A DNA stretch of 64,000 bases from Eutrigla gurnardus (lineage: Eukaryota; Chordata; Actinopteri; Perciformes; Triglidae): positions 6,974,048 through 7,038,047 of the forward strand of contig OY741267.1 of the NCBI GenBank assembly GCA_963514095.1. Direction: 5' to 3'. Numbering within the stretch: position 1 is the first letter of the stretch; each line of letters begins with the position of its first letter. This document shows, one piece after another, positions 44,382 to 55,251 of the stretch. The notes beneath the pieces were generated by a model. That model did not search any database and was not told the origin of the DNA. It saw only the letters and a program-made list of their open reading frames with translations. The position numbers and the translations under genes are program-made.

Positions 44382-44500
44382 ATGGATATCCTAAAACACC
44401 TGGTGAAGAAAAATAAATGGCAGCATAAACTTAACTTTTGCCTCACTGCTGATTTTTGTGCCAACCCTTGACACCGTCGACACACTTTTAACACATACAC

Positions 44501-45050
44501 ATAGAGGCGTGAGACTCATAGTTTTCCTCTTATGATTATTGTGCTCATAGCAGACATGTTATCAGTAGAGTTATGGAAGGTTGTATTCTCCTGGGAAAGA
44601 GGTTCTCTTCCTGGTACCATGATGGCTACTCCTGATATGAATTGTTTAGCTTATGCTTTTAATATTATGATTGTTTTGTTTGATCAACATTGCTCTGTTT
44701 AGTACTTCCATATGCATGTGCAATGAAGAACTGCTTGCTGCGAGTAACTGCAACGAAGAACATCTTACACATACTGGCATACATATAGGATGCTCAACGC
44801 AATGAAGACATGCTTACATACCCACTATACGATTATGAGACCTTTATTTGTGTTGTTATAATAGAATTGTATCAAAAGGGGGATACAAACCTCCTACCTG
44901 GTTGTGTTGCAGCTCAGGACGGTTAGTCACTCACAGTTTGGGGACCTGTTGAGCTGCTGCTGCACAGAGTTGGGACACAATACAGGAATAACATTCCCAC
45001 CTGGATTTTTGAGTTTAGTGACATAATAAAATGATGGCAAAAGGGGGAAT
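44501..45050 (+). other. 3' part of the retroviral relic with polypurine tract
   Basis: Internal retroviral sequence with no open frame. It ends with GGCAAAAGGGGGAAT (45037-45050), a typical polypurine tract directly before the LTR. Confidence 0.5.
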
Positions 45051-45537
45051 TGTTAGAATTGGCTTTTACTTTGTCCACTTTAGACTTGTACTTTTTCACT
45101 GAACTCATATAAATCCCTGGTTGTGCTCATTAGAACAGTGTGACAGTTAACCTGATAAGCAGGAACCCGGTGAATCTTCAAGCCCTCTTTGGCCTGTTTG
45201 TTAGGTTTGCTATAATAGATACACGGCTGAAGGACAACACCCATACATGTTTCATATTACATTTCCGTAAGTTCACGTCAGAGATAACTGACCAGTGAGA
45301 CTCGGCTGTGTGAAAGTCCAACCTCTGTACGGGGCAGACCCAGCCCAAGAAGATAAAATGTGACCAGCACCCAGAAACGGGGCTCGTCTGACTGAGATCC
45401 TGTAAGAACTCTGCTATTTTGAGCCCAGCGCTGCCATACTTTACCTGTGACCTGAATAAATATATCTGTAAACTGAAGAGTTCTCCGGTTTATCCTTGGA
45501 CTTCCAACAAAAGAACTGGGGGTTAATAACCATCACA
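45051..45537 (+). repeat. 3' LTR of the endogenous retrovirus relic
   Basis: 487 bp from TGTTAGAATTGG to ...ACCATCACA. Contains CATATAAATC near 45106 (TATA-like) and GAATAAATAT near 45455 (poly(A) signal). No matching 5' LTR was found in the window, so the provirus is truncated or rearranged on its left. Confidence 0.65.
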
Positions 45538-45586
45538 CCAAGGTTTGATTATGCTGTTTTATTTTTGTAATACTCCATTTGTATTT

Positions 45587-45590
<4 letters not shown>

Positions 45591-45624
<34 letters not shown>
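45591..45624. repeat. (GAT)n microsatellite upstream of V8
   Basis: Counterpart of 28530-28581 before V6. Confidence 0.9.
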
Positions 45625-45625
<1 letters not shown>

Positions 45626-45655
45626 CTGCAGCATCACCATCATTTCTGAAGCTTC

Positions 45656-46329
45656 TGTTATGACTCAGTCAAGCTGCTGTGTGCTGTGTGTGTGCATGTG
45701 TGCCCTGTGTTTTTTCCTCCCTTTAATCTCCTATGCAAATAGGTGTGTACCATACCTGTGCCATGATTGGTGGAGTGGTTCCAGGCCCTGGCTCTTGATT
45801 GGCTGCACTCACAAACCACCTGATATATAAAGAGCCAAGATGGCAGACGTCAGCTGGCAGCAGGCATTCCTCCTCCTCCTTTTCCTCCTCCTCTTCTTCT
45901 TCCTCTTCGTCCCCCTCCCCCTCCCCCTCCTCCTCTCCCAACCAGCCACACTTCAGTTCAGCTCTATAGTCCTTTGAGTAGTTTAGTTTCTTTTGAGCAG
46001 TAAGGGTGGACTGCCTGTTTTGTTAAGTGTTTTCTCCTGTTTATTTAGTTAGGGAGGTAAGTCTTGTGTCATTTGGGTTTTCCTAAGTTTGGTTAGGTAA
46101 GGTTTATTATTTCCTAGACAGGAACCTTTGGTTTGTTATTTTAGCCTTAGCCCACACTGAAGCCTATAGCTCAGCATATATCATTATCTATTTTTGTCAC
46201 TTCAACTATTTTTTTAAATAAATCATTTTTCTAAGTATTTAACTAAGTCATTGTTTGTGGTCACTTGGGACTTGGGGAAGATGGGGCCTTTTCGTGTTGT
46301 GTCCTAGTTCCCTAGACTGGGGCATAACA
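45656..46329 (+). repeat. Solo LTR in the V8 upstream region
   Basis: 674 bp with ends TGTTATG...CATAACA and a 4-bp duplication CTTC (45652-45655, 46330-46333). It has its own TATA box (GATATATAAAG near 45822) and poly(A) signal AATAAA (46217-46222), plus a CTCCTC-rich tract at 45868-45935. The sister gene V6 has the uninterrupted site GAAGCTTCCATCAGC at 28607-28620, proving a clean insertion after the V6/V8 duplication. It ends only 115 bp before the V8 leader ATG. Confidence 0.88.
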
Positions 46330-46443
46330 CTTCCATCAGCCTGAATGCAAACAGACTCCAGCAGGAGGAGGAGCTAAGGCTTCATGTAGAAACTGAAGAG
46401 CTGCTGTGTTCTCTCTATTGTTCCTTCAGAACTAGTGAAGATA

Positions 46444-46876
46444 ATGCAGCTCTTTTTAGTTTGGATGATGATGTTCACTTTTCATACTGGTAAGTGAACT
46501 TTAACAAGAGAAGTTGAGTGTTGTCATGAACCTTTTAATACCATTAAACTCAGTTTAAAGAAATACAAATGTGATGATGAATGATATCTTTGTTCTTTTC
46601 AGGATCCTCTGAGGATTTAGTGAAACCGTTGAAAGATGTAATGCTGGCTTTGGAGGGAGACCATATGACTCTCTCCTGCAACTATACAGGCTCTGTAGAT
46701 TACCTCTACTGGTATCAACAGAAGTCCAGTTCATCTCCACAGCTTCTTATCACGGAATATTCAAAGGAAGTTCCAAGGTTGTCTTTAACACATAACAAAC
46801 CATCTAAAGAGTTTCATCTGGGCATCTCGTCTGCTGCAGTGACAGACTCTGCTGTGTACTACTGTGCTCTGCAGCC
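46444..46876 (+). CDS. V8: TCR alpha/delta-type V segment, family D
   Basis: Leader exon 46444-46489 (identical peptide to V6), V exon 46603-46876. First Cys in MTLSCNYTGS, Trp in LYWYQQK, terminal AAVTDSAVYYC, ending CALQ. Open frame. Differs from V6 at a handful of residues, mostly near CDR2. Its promoter-proximal region has been split by a solo LTR (45656-46329), which could alter expression. Confidence 0.88.
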
Positions 46877-46914
46877 CACAGTGACAGGAAACACCAAAAC
46901 TCTGTACAAAAACC
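46877..46914 (+). other. RSS of V8, 22-bp spacer
   Basis: Heptamer CACAGTG 46877-46883; nonamer ACAAAAACC 46906-46914. Confidence 0.9.
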
Positions 46915-47802
46915 TTTGGATCAAAGACAACACGATACTGCACAACATCCACTAGAGGGAGTCACACACTGTTACAATAGTATGTGATGATAGTCTTGAT
47001 TCTTTGTATTGGGGATAACCAAAACACTAAATTCAAAACAGACTGAGGGACAGTTTTATTCATACAACAGTCACTTTGATGATAATGAGGTGTATGTAAA
47101 AATGCATGTAATAATCTTCCATAAACATCATTAAATAGAAGAACCATCTCAGTACCTTATGAAGATGTGTGTCCTGTGTGTGCAGTGTAGTGAACACTTT
47201 GGTATTAAATGTAAATACAATTTAGTCTTTACATGGAAGTTATTTAAAAACAAAGCATTGTTTTCTGTAAACATATTCAGTACAAATTGTAAGCACTAAA
47301 ATCCAATATACAGGTGTGTCATCTGTACTAATTGATATTAAAGTTAGATTACATGGAAGCTATTGAAAGGAGCTGACATGTTTTTCCTACTTGAAAAACT
47401 TACCACATCATTATACGACTACTAATTTACGCATTCACACAGTCGGCATTCGTCACTCAATATCTGTGATGTGACATATTGGGTCATATTAATTCTGCCA
47501 TGTCGATTGGAGGGTCATGTCAAAGTAAATGGCATCGCCAGGGGGGTTATGCATAAAGTGAACAGAGGTCCGAAAATCCCACCAATGGGTCTTAAAATAA
47601 ATAACGTACAGTCCCTAAGTCATTGATGATGAGCTAACTGTCCTCCTACTACCAACACTGAGAAATGTTTAGTTCCTGTTGCATCCAGAATCAAATATCT
47701 AATTCATAATTTTAATTATCCAACTTCAATAGGTCACTATCCCTAAGGGATGCCTATCAAATTCATTGATCCTTTATATTTAAGGGTAAACAAGAAACAA
47801 GA
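46915..47802. other. Mosaic of duplicated V flanks
   Basis: 46985-47095 matches 30380-30490; 47095-47395 matches 23085-23400; 47397-47802 matches 24065-24466. The junctions mark deletions and exchanges between V blocks. No gene. Confidence 0.7.
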
Positions 47803-48379
47803 AATAAGTACGGTGGCCCAGAGGTGTCAGGCCAAATACAAAAGCCGCAACACAAATACAAAAGTCACAACACAAATACAAAAGCCACAACACAAATACA
47901 AAATTCACAACACAAATACAAAAGCTACAACACAAATGGAAGTCACCTAAAATACGGATAAACTCTACTTCCCAAAATGCATTGCGGCTCGTCTGACTTC
48001 TGAAAAGTTTTAGATAATGGCGGACGATTGCGGTGATTCTGGCGACAGTCAGCAACAAACCGCGAACACATGTAAGTATACTGTAACATGATTTTTATGT
48101 TTCCAGCTGACTTTTAAATCGTATTGATAATGAACGTTACTTTATTGTTGTTGGCATTGTACGTTAACGTTACGAATCGAAGGTCCTGCTAGCCGGCTAG
48201 CCCACTGAAGCTAATTTACCACAGAGGTTAGCGAGCGTAACCGAAGCGGCAAATGTGCCGTTTTAACCGACGTTAATTAAGAAGATAGTGCTTATGTTAA
48301 ACCGTGGTTATATATTTACTAACGGTGGTAAATAACACGGCGCATCATTGTTCGTTAAAGGGAGGGATGCAGACACCGA

Positions 48380-48750
48380 GCGCCTCATCTGGTGGAGGGA
48401 ACGATAAGGAGAAGTTCACCGGCAGGAGGAAAGCTGCTCTGTGAGGCTTCACTTAAGAAAATGTGGTATTAAATGTGATAATTCTCATATGCAGGGCTTA
48501 ACTACTGGTGCATATTTAGCTACTCAATGATATAAGGTTGAAAACCAGCGTATATAGATGGGAAATGTCCTGCTCTCCTGAGATGTCTACCTGAAACGTT
48601 CTGTTGAACAGCAAGAAATCATCAATGTGCTGTAACACTTTTCTATGTACTGTTCTTCATATAGGATGTTTCTTAAAGAACAGGGGTGGAGGGAAGGTGG
48701 AGCTGGATGAGCTAAGAAGAAGTGGGAGACCCTCAAGCAGAAATACAAGG
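48380..48750 (+). pseudogene. Relic of a Myb/SANT-like DNA-binding gene in element copy 2
   Basis: Around 48375 the frame spells ADTERLIWWRER and, after a stop/shift, a GRRKAAL-type segment. At 48700-48750 AAGAAGAAGTGGGAGACCCT encodes KKKWETLKQKYK before a GTGAG donor. This is the pattern of Myb/SANT-like transposon proteins. A stop codon (TGA) immediately precedes the AKKKW segment in both copies, so the loss predates their spread or both descend from a non-coding master. Confidence 0.4.
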
Positions 48751-49179
48751 TGAGTTGGAAGCAGTTTAAAGTATTGAACTCTACATGCTTGATCACAGTT
48801 TATGCAGCAATCCTGAGATTAAATTCAATACTTTTCAAGACCTTTTTCAAGACCCTTCTAATATTTTTCAAGACCCCAGCGCCACTAGGAGCTGTAACCT
48901 GTTACATCAGCGACACAATTCAGTTTGAGATTGCAAAATTAAATGAAGTTTGCCAGAACTTCTATGTAGCACTGTATCAACACAACAGAATTCAGATAGG
49001 ACGGGAGGGAATAAAGCTCAAAAGAATAAATTGAGGTACTAAGCCAAAAGGCACCATTTATTTATAGAACTCAGATGTGTAAACATTGACCATTGAACTG
49101 AACATTGAAAATTGAACATTGAATTGAACATTAAACATTGAACTGAGCTGTGGGAATGCTCACTCCTTACAAATAGGAT

Positions 49180-52100
49180 TCAAGGCATGTGCCTCAATTC
49201 AGTTGCTTTGTTTCCCAACAACTTTTCAGTTTCAACCAGCTCAGTGTGTTTTTCCTTGTGCCTTCTCCTGAGGGTGTTTGACTTTGTAATCAGCTGAGCC
49301 ATTAGCGATCCAGACTTTCCCTCTGCCTTCTCTGCCAGCTGATCCGCATCCTTTTGCAGGGATTCGCAAACCTCTGTTAGGACTTTCTTTTTATTTTTCA
49401 GCTCTTCCAGCTCATCCACGACTGCTTTCCTCTTGAGTCCCTGCGTGGCAGTCTCTCTCTTCTTCCGTTCTTGTTCCAGGTGATTCCTATATTTGGACCT
49501 TGCGGAGGCTGCAGAAGCCAGGAGTTCCTTTGTGATAGGTACCTGCAGAACCCCCCCACAGACACTGACCTTGTCACAGATCAAGCGCAGAGCTTCCATC
49601 GACTCTTCTTGGATGTTGCAGGTTTCAACATGCTTGTTTATTGAGAATCCTCTCTCTACCGTGGCTTGTCCATGGGACAAAAGTAGCAGGCTCTGAGAGA
49701 AAATTAAAAGCTCCGGGTAGGACTTAACTACTGAGTGCAGGAACACATCAACTCGCTGCTTCAGTGGCTGAAAGGAGAGGAATCTCTCATCTCTACCCTC
49801 AACAGAAAGAAAGCTCTCGAACTGTTGGACGATCACATCACCTACAGAATTGACAGGGAAAAGAGAGAAGTAAAAAAAGTTATTATTCATAGGTCATTAA
49901 ATTTCATTCCGGTAAACTGCTTCATCATTTATTTGACAAATACATTTCTCACAGCATCTGTGCACATAAAAAGGTAAATAGTGTATTGTAGATTTCTTCA
50001 GAAAGAGTTATTTCAGTTTCACAATGTTTACGAAACAATACATGCAAATTAAAAGGTCATGCACATTGAGACAATGAACATACAGCCTTGGTAATTTAGA
50101 ATATCATATTTCCTCAAATAATGGCCGGGGACGTGGTCGACAAAAACAAATAAAGGCATGTCCTAAGTACAGGCCAAGTGGGGGCGAAAAACAACAGTGG
50201 ATACTGGTAACTCCTGATGCCTGTTAGCCTCGTGTGGTACTAAAATATAAGCAAATCTACTTATCAAACACAGGGAATTATAAATAAAGGCATGTCTCTT
50301 TGACCCTGCTTTGAATAAAGGACTGCTTCCCTCAGTCGTTTAGGTAAATAAAAGCCTGGGACAATATTATAGGAAATACAGTTACGTATCAACTTCTATT
50401 GTTCACAGATCATATTTTTCGTACCAGCTGAAATGCCTCCAGCCAACTGCTTGTCCTGCAGGAATGTTTGGACTATATTTTTCATCTTTCTAATGCACCA
50501 CTCTGGATCTGTGATCATCTTTGTGGGATCCAAGCAGGCGATGTTCCTGACCACTGGGAATTTCAGGGGGCTTTTCTCCTGCACTTTCTTTACCATGTTA
50601 GCCAGGCCCTGCATACATTCTCTCCTGAAGGTGAGCACAGAAAGCTCACTGACCTTGCTTCCTGGCTTGCTCTGAAGTGCCTGATTTATTTAAGGAACAG
50701 AGCGTAAATGGTGCAGACGATTAGCTTTTTATACTGGATATACACTCATTGAACTTAAAGACTTTAAGTGGATACTTATTTGAAACTACCCCGGGGGGGG
50801 GGGGGGGGGGCATACATGCAACCCTGAAAATGAATATAAATAAAAATTACCTTGATGGCGCATTCTGCACCGAGGCCTATGTCAGAATTCAAAGTTGAGA
50901 CCCAGTTTGCCTTATCAGCTGCATCGACTTTGGTCAGCTTAAGGGGCGAGACATCCTGTAGGAGTTCCCTCTTCACAAACCGCTTCAGTAGACTCTTAAA
51001 AAAAATTGCATGTAATGAGTGGCAGAACAATTAAAGAAATGTTCTGCTTTGTATCATTATAAAATCTTATATACAAATACTGTGAAGAGTTATGCAGTCA
51101 TTCATTACGTATGCCAGTTATTGAGAGTTGATTTTAAGTTGTTGACCAGTGATCTAATTTGTGCAGGTACGAAATCACTGTTACAAAACGTAACTCTCAA
51201 TGACAAAAACTAAAAGAATGTCTGCAAAACAGTTTACACTCTTTGGATATACTACTGATTTTGTAATGAAAATTGGCAGAGTGTTCCTTTTAATATAGAT
51301 TAATCCAATTCAGTTAAATTACTGTATTAGTACCTTCAACAGCTCAGCCAAGTCGTTGGCCAAGAAGGGCAGGACTGGCTCATCGGTTTGGTATTTTGTC
51401 AGGAAGGGGTTGAAGGTCCTGGAAATCGCCAGGAAGAAATGCAGCTTGGGAATGATGAATAGATCCCCTTGTGCTGCCTCAATGGTGTCATACGAGGCAG
51501 TGGCAGGGTTTGGGACCTTCTTCTTCCTGACAGCATCCACATACAACTGTAGCATTGGCCAAACCTCAACTGCTCTCTCTGCCACAGGGACATTTTCCAC
51601 CCATCTGTGGCCACAGAATGGTAGTGGGAAGCTGGAGGACCGAGTCAGGCTAGTGAAGTCCTCTCTTCTTGCAGGAACATTGTGGAAGAGGAAGTGCATT
51701 GCTCTCAGGAGCTTTTCCAGATGCCACATGGTGAAGCCTGCCTTCACTGCGTTGTGGAGGGTGTGAAGACCACAGCTTCCAACCAGGACAAGCTGAGCAC
51801 CTCCATAGAGCTCTCCATGTTCTTTTTGGAGAAGTTCCACCAACTTAAAGTTGACATTGGGGCCATCCATGCTGATGGACATAAGGTGCCTCATATTCAG
51901 TTTTGCAACACATTCCTGTGGATTGACAAGGCTGTAAGTTTATTAATGACAATAATCCTTGAACGTTTATTCTTGAAATACACTGGCATTCAGACAGTAA
52001 AGTACAACCATTGCCCAGACTTCTAACTTATTATTAAATCAAAATTAGTTATTTTAAATAAAATTATTGTAGAAACCGTTATTTTGTGTTGCTCTAATTG

Positions 52101-53209
52101 CCTGAACGAAAGTACAATATAAACCTAGATTTTGCTCAAACAAATTACAAGGGTACTGAACAATTATTGTGAAATTTGTTTGTTGTACACAAGACCTATT
52201 GAACAATGAATGTGTGAATATTTTACATCCAGGTCATGACTCATGTTACTCTGGCTACTTTCAAGCCATTCAAGCCAATGTTAATTGCATAATTAGACAA
52301 CTGCACTCCCAAAGAGCGGAAAAATTTGCTGACATGCTAAATTGTAACTTAAAAGCAATTCTAAATCGAAGAAAATTGGTAAAATCTTTACCCCAGCAAC
52401 CAACCACACCCACACAACATTTAATTATCAATACAAAAAATGCTCGGAGATACACTTACTTTGATGTGATGCAACAAGTCATGGGCTCTGCCATGTCCCA
52501 AGAATTGAGATCCAAGATACCTGGATTGGACTCTGTCATCCTCCCAGTATCGAACGTGGACATCGAGCTGTTTGGTCTTTGTGGAGTGATTGAGGCTCTC
52601 ATCGAACATCAGCACAAACTGCCCAGCTTTGTTGACACCATCAACAAGCTGTTGCTTGAAGTAAGGTGCTAGTCCGAATTTTGTGATGTACCCGGTTTTG
52701 TCTTTGCCGCAGGTGAACGTTTTGGCGATGTCCGAATCAGGGAACATTTCTTGGAAAATTCCTGAAATGCCTTCATTTGACGATAACGAGTGGTGTTTTG
52801 CTGCGGTGTCAAGACACCACAACACTTCTGCGCGCAGCGTAGGTGTTGCTCCCAGCGTCACTCTGAGGTCTTTGCAGGTTGAAGCGGCGGCAACTGGGAG
52901 GACGTTAGCTACGCTGGCAGTAACGTTACCTGCTTCAGCTGTCGCAATCGTTGTTGGTGGTGTGACAACAGTAACCGAGGACGGTGTTGCCCAATATTCG
53001 ATTGACACCTGCTGTCTGCGTGCCGCAGCGGATTTGTGGCTCGCTCCTAGCATGTGGGACCGGAGCGCATTAATCCCCATCGAGGTAACACTAATCTTCT
53101 TCTTGCAGAAGGAACAGTACGCCTCCCGGTCATTCCCAGAAACGGGCTTCAGCCAGGGCTTGTACTGCTCATGTTCGAGCCACGATCCCGCGAATTTACA
53201 CTTACCCAT
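49180..53209 (-). CDS. hAT-family transposase with N-terminal BED-type zinc finger
   Basis: Exons (minus strand) 53209-52460, 51915-51334, 50994-50851, 50671-50425, 49841-49180. All junctions are GT-AG and in phase, giving 795 codons including stop with no interruption. The N-terminus starts MGKCKFAGSWLEHEQYKPW, then a BED-like finger (YCSFCKKK...LRSHMLGASHK). Catalytic-core candidates: FVLMFDESLN (Asp near 203), SISMDGPNVN (Asp near 267), CGLHTLHNAVKAG, and FCGHRWVENV. The last exon has the hAT dimerisation motif SHGQATVERGFSINKHVE and a coiled-coil Lys/Glu tail. It would bind the element ends and catalyse cut-and-paste; intactness suggests recent activity or selection. Confidence 0.82.
50793..50810. 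repeat. Poly(G) run
   Basis: About 18 G residues in an intron of the hAT transposase gene (poly(C) on the coding strand). Confidence 0.9.
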
Positions 53210-53692
53210 TTTAGAGAGATAAGTAACTTATAGTGCACTGGTCGCAGCTAGCCGTCCTTTAAATTGAAGGTCCAACGACTCGCGCAATTCGCGATCTGAG
53301 CCCGCTCGAGACCCGTCCCCGCTTGAACGCCGGGAATTTTTTTTTTGCATTGTTGTGAGGACTGTGAAGGAAAATAAACGAGTGCGATGTCCCGATTCAA
53401 TAACCATCTCTCGTGTCATTTTTCGGCTGAGGCCTTACAGTATAAGAGGAAAAAACCATCGGCTAAACAGAGTCTTGAATTCGAAAAAAATTCAAGACTT
53501 TTTACAAAGACTTAGACTTTTTAATACTTTTCAAGGGTCTTGATTTTCCCTAAATTGATTTATCACCTTTTAATACTTTTCAAGACCCCGCGGATACCCT
53601 ATTGATGTGAAGCATAAAATAAACAAGATGATGTTGTCTTTCTTATAATAACCAGGCAAAGTCAGTGCTGGGTAATATCAACAATGTGTTAA

Positions 53693-54848
53693 GGGTCATT
53701 CCGTGCCAACTCAGCCACCCATGTACATGACACCTCTCAGATTTTGCTGAAAAGCGGTGAAAATATGCCTTATGTTACCAAACAAAGGAATCTGAAGTTT
53801 CAGGTCAATATCTCAAACGGTTTGCCCGTGGCGTCCATTTGAATTTCAAGTGCCACACCCCTTTTTGACACATTGGAATTTCGCATTTCATTTGTTGGCA
53901 TTTTTGGAGGCCCATAACTTCTGTTCTAATAGTGATAGAAGGCTGAAAATTGCTCTGTTAGTTCATTGTAATGTGTTCTTCACAATTCTACAGGCAGAAT
54001 CAACATTCCTTACTGTTTGGGTGAGAGGTGGGTCACCAAAGTCCAATTTTTTTTTGACGGACAAAATTATTTTTCACTTTTTGGGTGCTCCTAGCACCAC
54101 GATGAATGATCACATTTATTCCAAACAGGATTATTTGTTATATGTGGGACCTTTGCTCTTGCCAAAATGAATTTGAAGGGTATGGTACCACTGGTGGGGG
54201 TTTTATGGGGGTCTAAAAACCCTCCCGGGCAGAGGTGACTCTTTTGGAACCCCATATTTGGACCCCCAAATGACCACGTGGGCACTTGATGATCCTAATG
54301 GAATTTATACCAGATAAAGATACATATTTGTTCTTTCTTTTAATGAAATAAAACCTTTGACTATGAAGCTCCTTGATATGAATTTTATTCGTCAAAATGC
54401 ACCATTTTGGACTTTTTTTTCCAGAAGTCTGGAATGTAGATCAGGGAGAATTTAGTGATGATAAAGCATGAAAATATGGGAAATAACTAAGTATTATGCT
54501 CAGTGATGGCAAACAATTAAATATTTAGACTGCTGGCCATTAATTTCCTGAAAATTACAAATGACAATTTTCAGAAAATTACAAAAAACAATTTTCAGCC
54601 TTCTATCACTATTAGAACAGAAGTTATGGGCCTCCAAAAATGCCAACAAATGAAATGCGAAATTCCAATGTGTCAAAAAGGGGTGTGGCACTTGAAATTC
54701 AAATGGACGCCACGGGCAAACCGTTTGAGATATTGACCTGAAACTTCAGATTCCTTTGTTTGGTAACATAAGGCATATTTTCACAGCTTTTCAGAAAAAT
54801 CTGAGAGGTGTCATGTACATGGGTGGCTGAGTTGGCACGGAATGACCC
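53693..54848. mobile_element. Foldback-type element with 260-bp TIRs at TTAA
   Basis: Ends GGGTCATTCCGTGCCAACTC and its inverse, each abutting TTAA (53689-53692, 54849-54852). The TIRs run 53693-53952 and 54589-54848. No coding region. TTAA target sites and GGG ends fit piggyBac- or Kolobok-type non-autonomous elements; the superfamily is not settled. Confidence 0.65.
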
Positions 54849-55106
54849 TTAACACATTGTTGATATTACCCAGCACTGACTTTGCCTGGTTATTATAAGA
54901 AAGACAACATCATCTTGTTTATTTTATGCTTCACATCAAGCATGTAGAGTTCAATACTTTAAACTGCTTCCAACTCACCTTGTATTTCTGCTTGAGGGTC
55001 TCCCACTTCTTCTTAGCTCATCCAGCTCCACCTTCCCTCCACCCCTGTTCTTTAAGAAACATCCTATATGAAGAACAGTACATAGAAAAGTGTTACAGCT
55101 ACGAGC

Positions 55107-55251
55107 CTCTGAGGATGTCCCAGGACTGCTGGAGACTCTGAGGATGTACCAGGACTGCTGGAGACTCTGATGATGTCCCAGGACTGCTGGAGACTCTGAG
55201 GATGTCCCAGGACTGCTGGAGACTCTGGGGATGTCCCAGGACTGCTGGAGA
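55107..55251. repeat. Five tandem 29-bp units
   Basis: CTCTGAGGATGTCCCAGGAC... units start at 55107, 55136, 55165, 55194 and 55223. A minisatellite next to the right palindrome arm, followed by a T-run (55252-55269). Confidence 0.9.

Larger units (their letters stand above)
40306..44493 (+). repeat. Solo LTR (about 1.04 kb) split by Rex3
   Basis: Begins TGTGACGCCGCAG after CATAC (40301-40305) and ends ...CTTTTAACA before CATAC (44494-44498), giving TG...CA ends and a 5-bp duplication. The left part has TTTATAAAAG near 41009 (TATA box); the right part has AATAAA near 44410. Removing the Rex3 insertion (41257-44400 including one duplication copy) leaves about 1,044 bp. It sits inside the retroviral relic. 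Confidence 0.7.
48794..53601 (-). mobile_element. Autonomous-looking hAT transposon
   Basis: 4.8 kb between two copies of TTGAT (48789-48793, 53602-53606), with the uninterrupted site in the opposite palindrome arm. Near both ends lie several TACTTTTCAAGACC-type phrases. The terminal inverted repeat is weak (CACAGTTTATGC left, TAGGGTATCCGC right as read inward). Contains one five-exon transposase gene on the minus strand. A 5-bp duplication is unusual for classical hAT (8 bp), but 5-bp hAT groups are known to me from repeat databases. Confidence 0.75.
48629..55099. repeat. 511-bp inverted repeat, one arm split by a hAT element
   Basis: Left arm 48629-48793 plus 53607-53952; right arm 54589-55099, its inverse complement base for base in length (165 + 346 bp) with very few differences. 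The loop is 53953-54588 (636 bp). The right arm is uninterrupted across the hAT insertion point (CATCAAGC at 54934-54942). The arms contain the TTAA-flanked foldback (53693-54848) plus flanking sequence of the host transposon. Confidence 0.9.

Noticed and set aside
44033..44500. Minus-strand frame of 155 residues under Rex3
   Set aside because: GC-rich antisense shadow of the Rex3 ORF.
53850..54691. Two 'genes' sharing MPHPFLTHWNFAFHLLAF on opposite strands
   Set aside because: They are the two arms of the foldback TIR read in mirror image, not coding genes.
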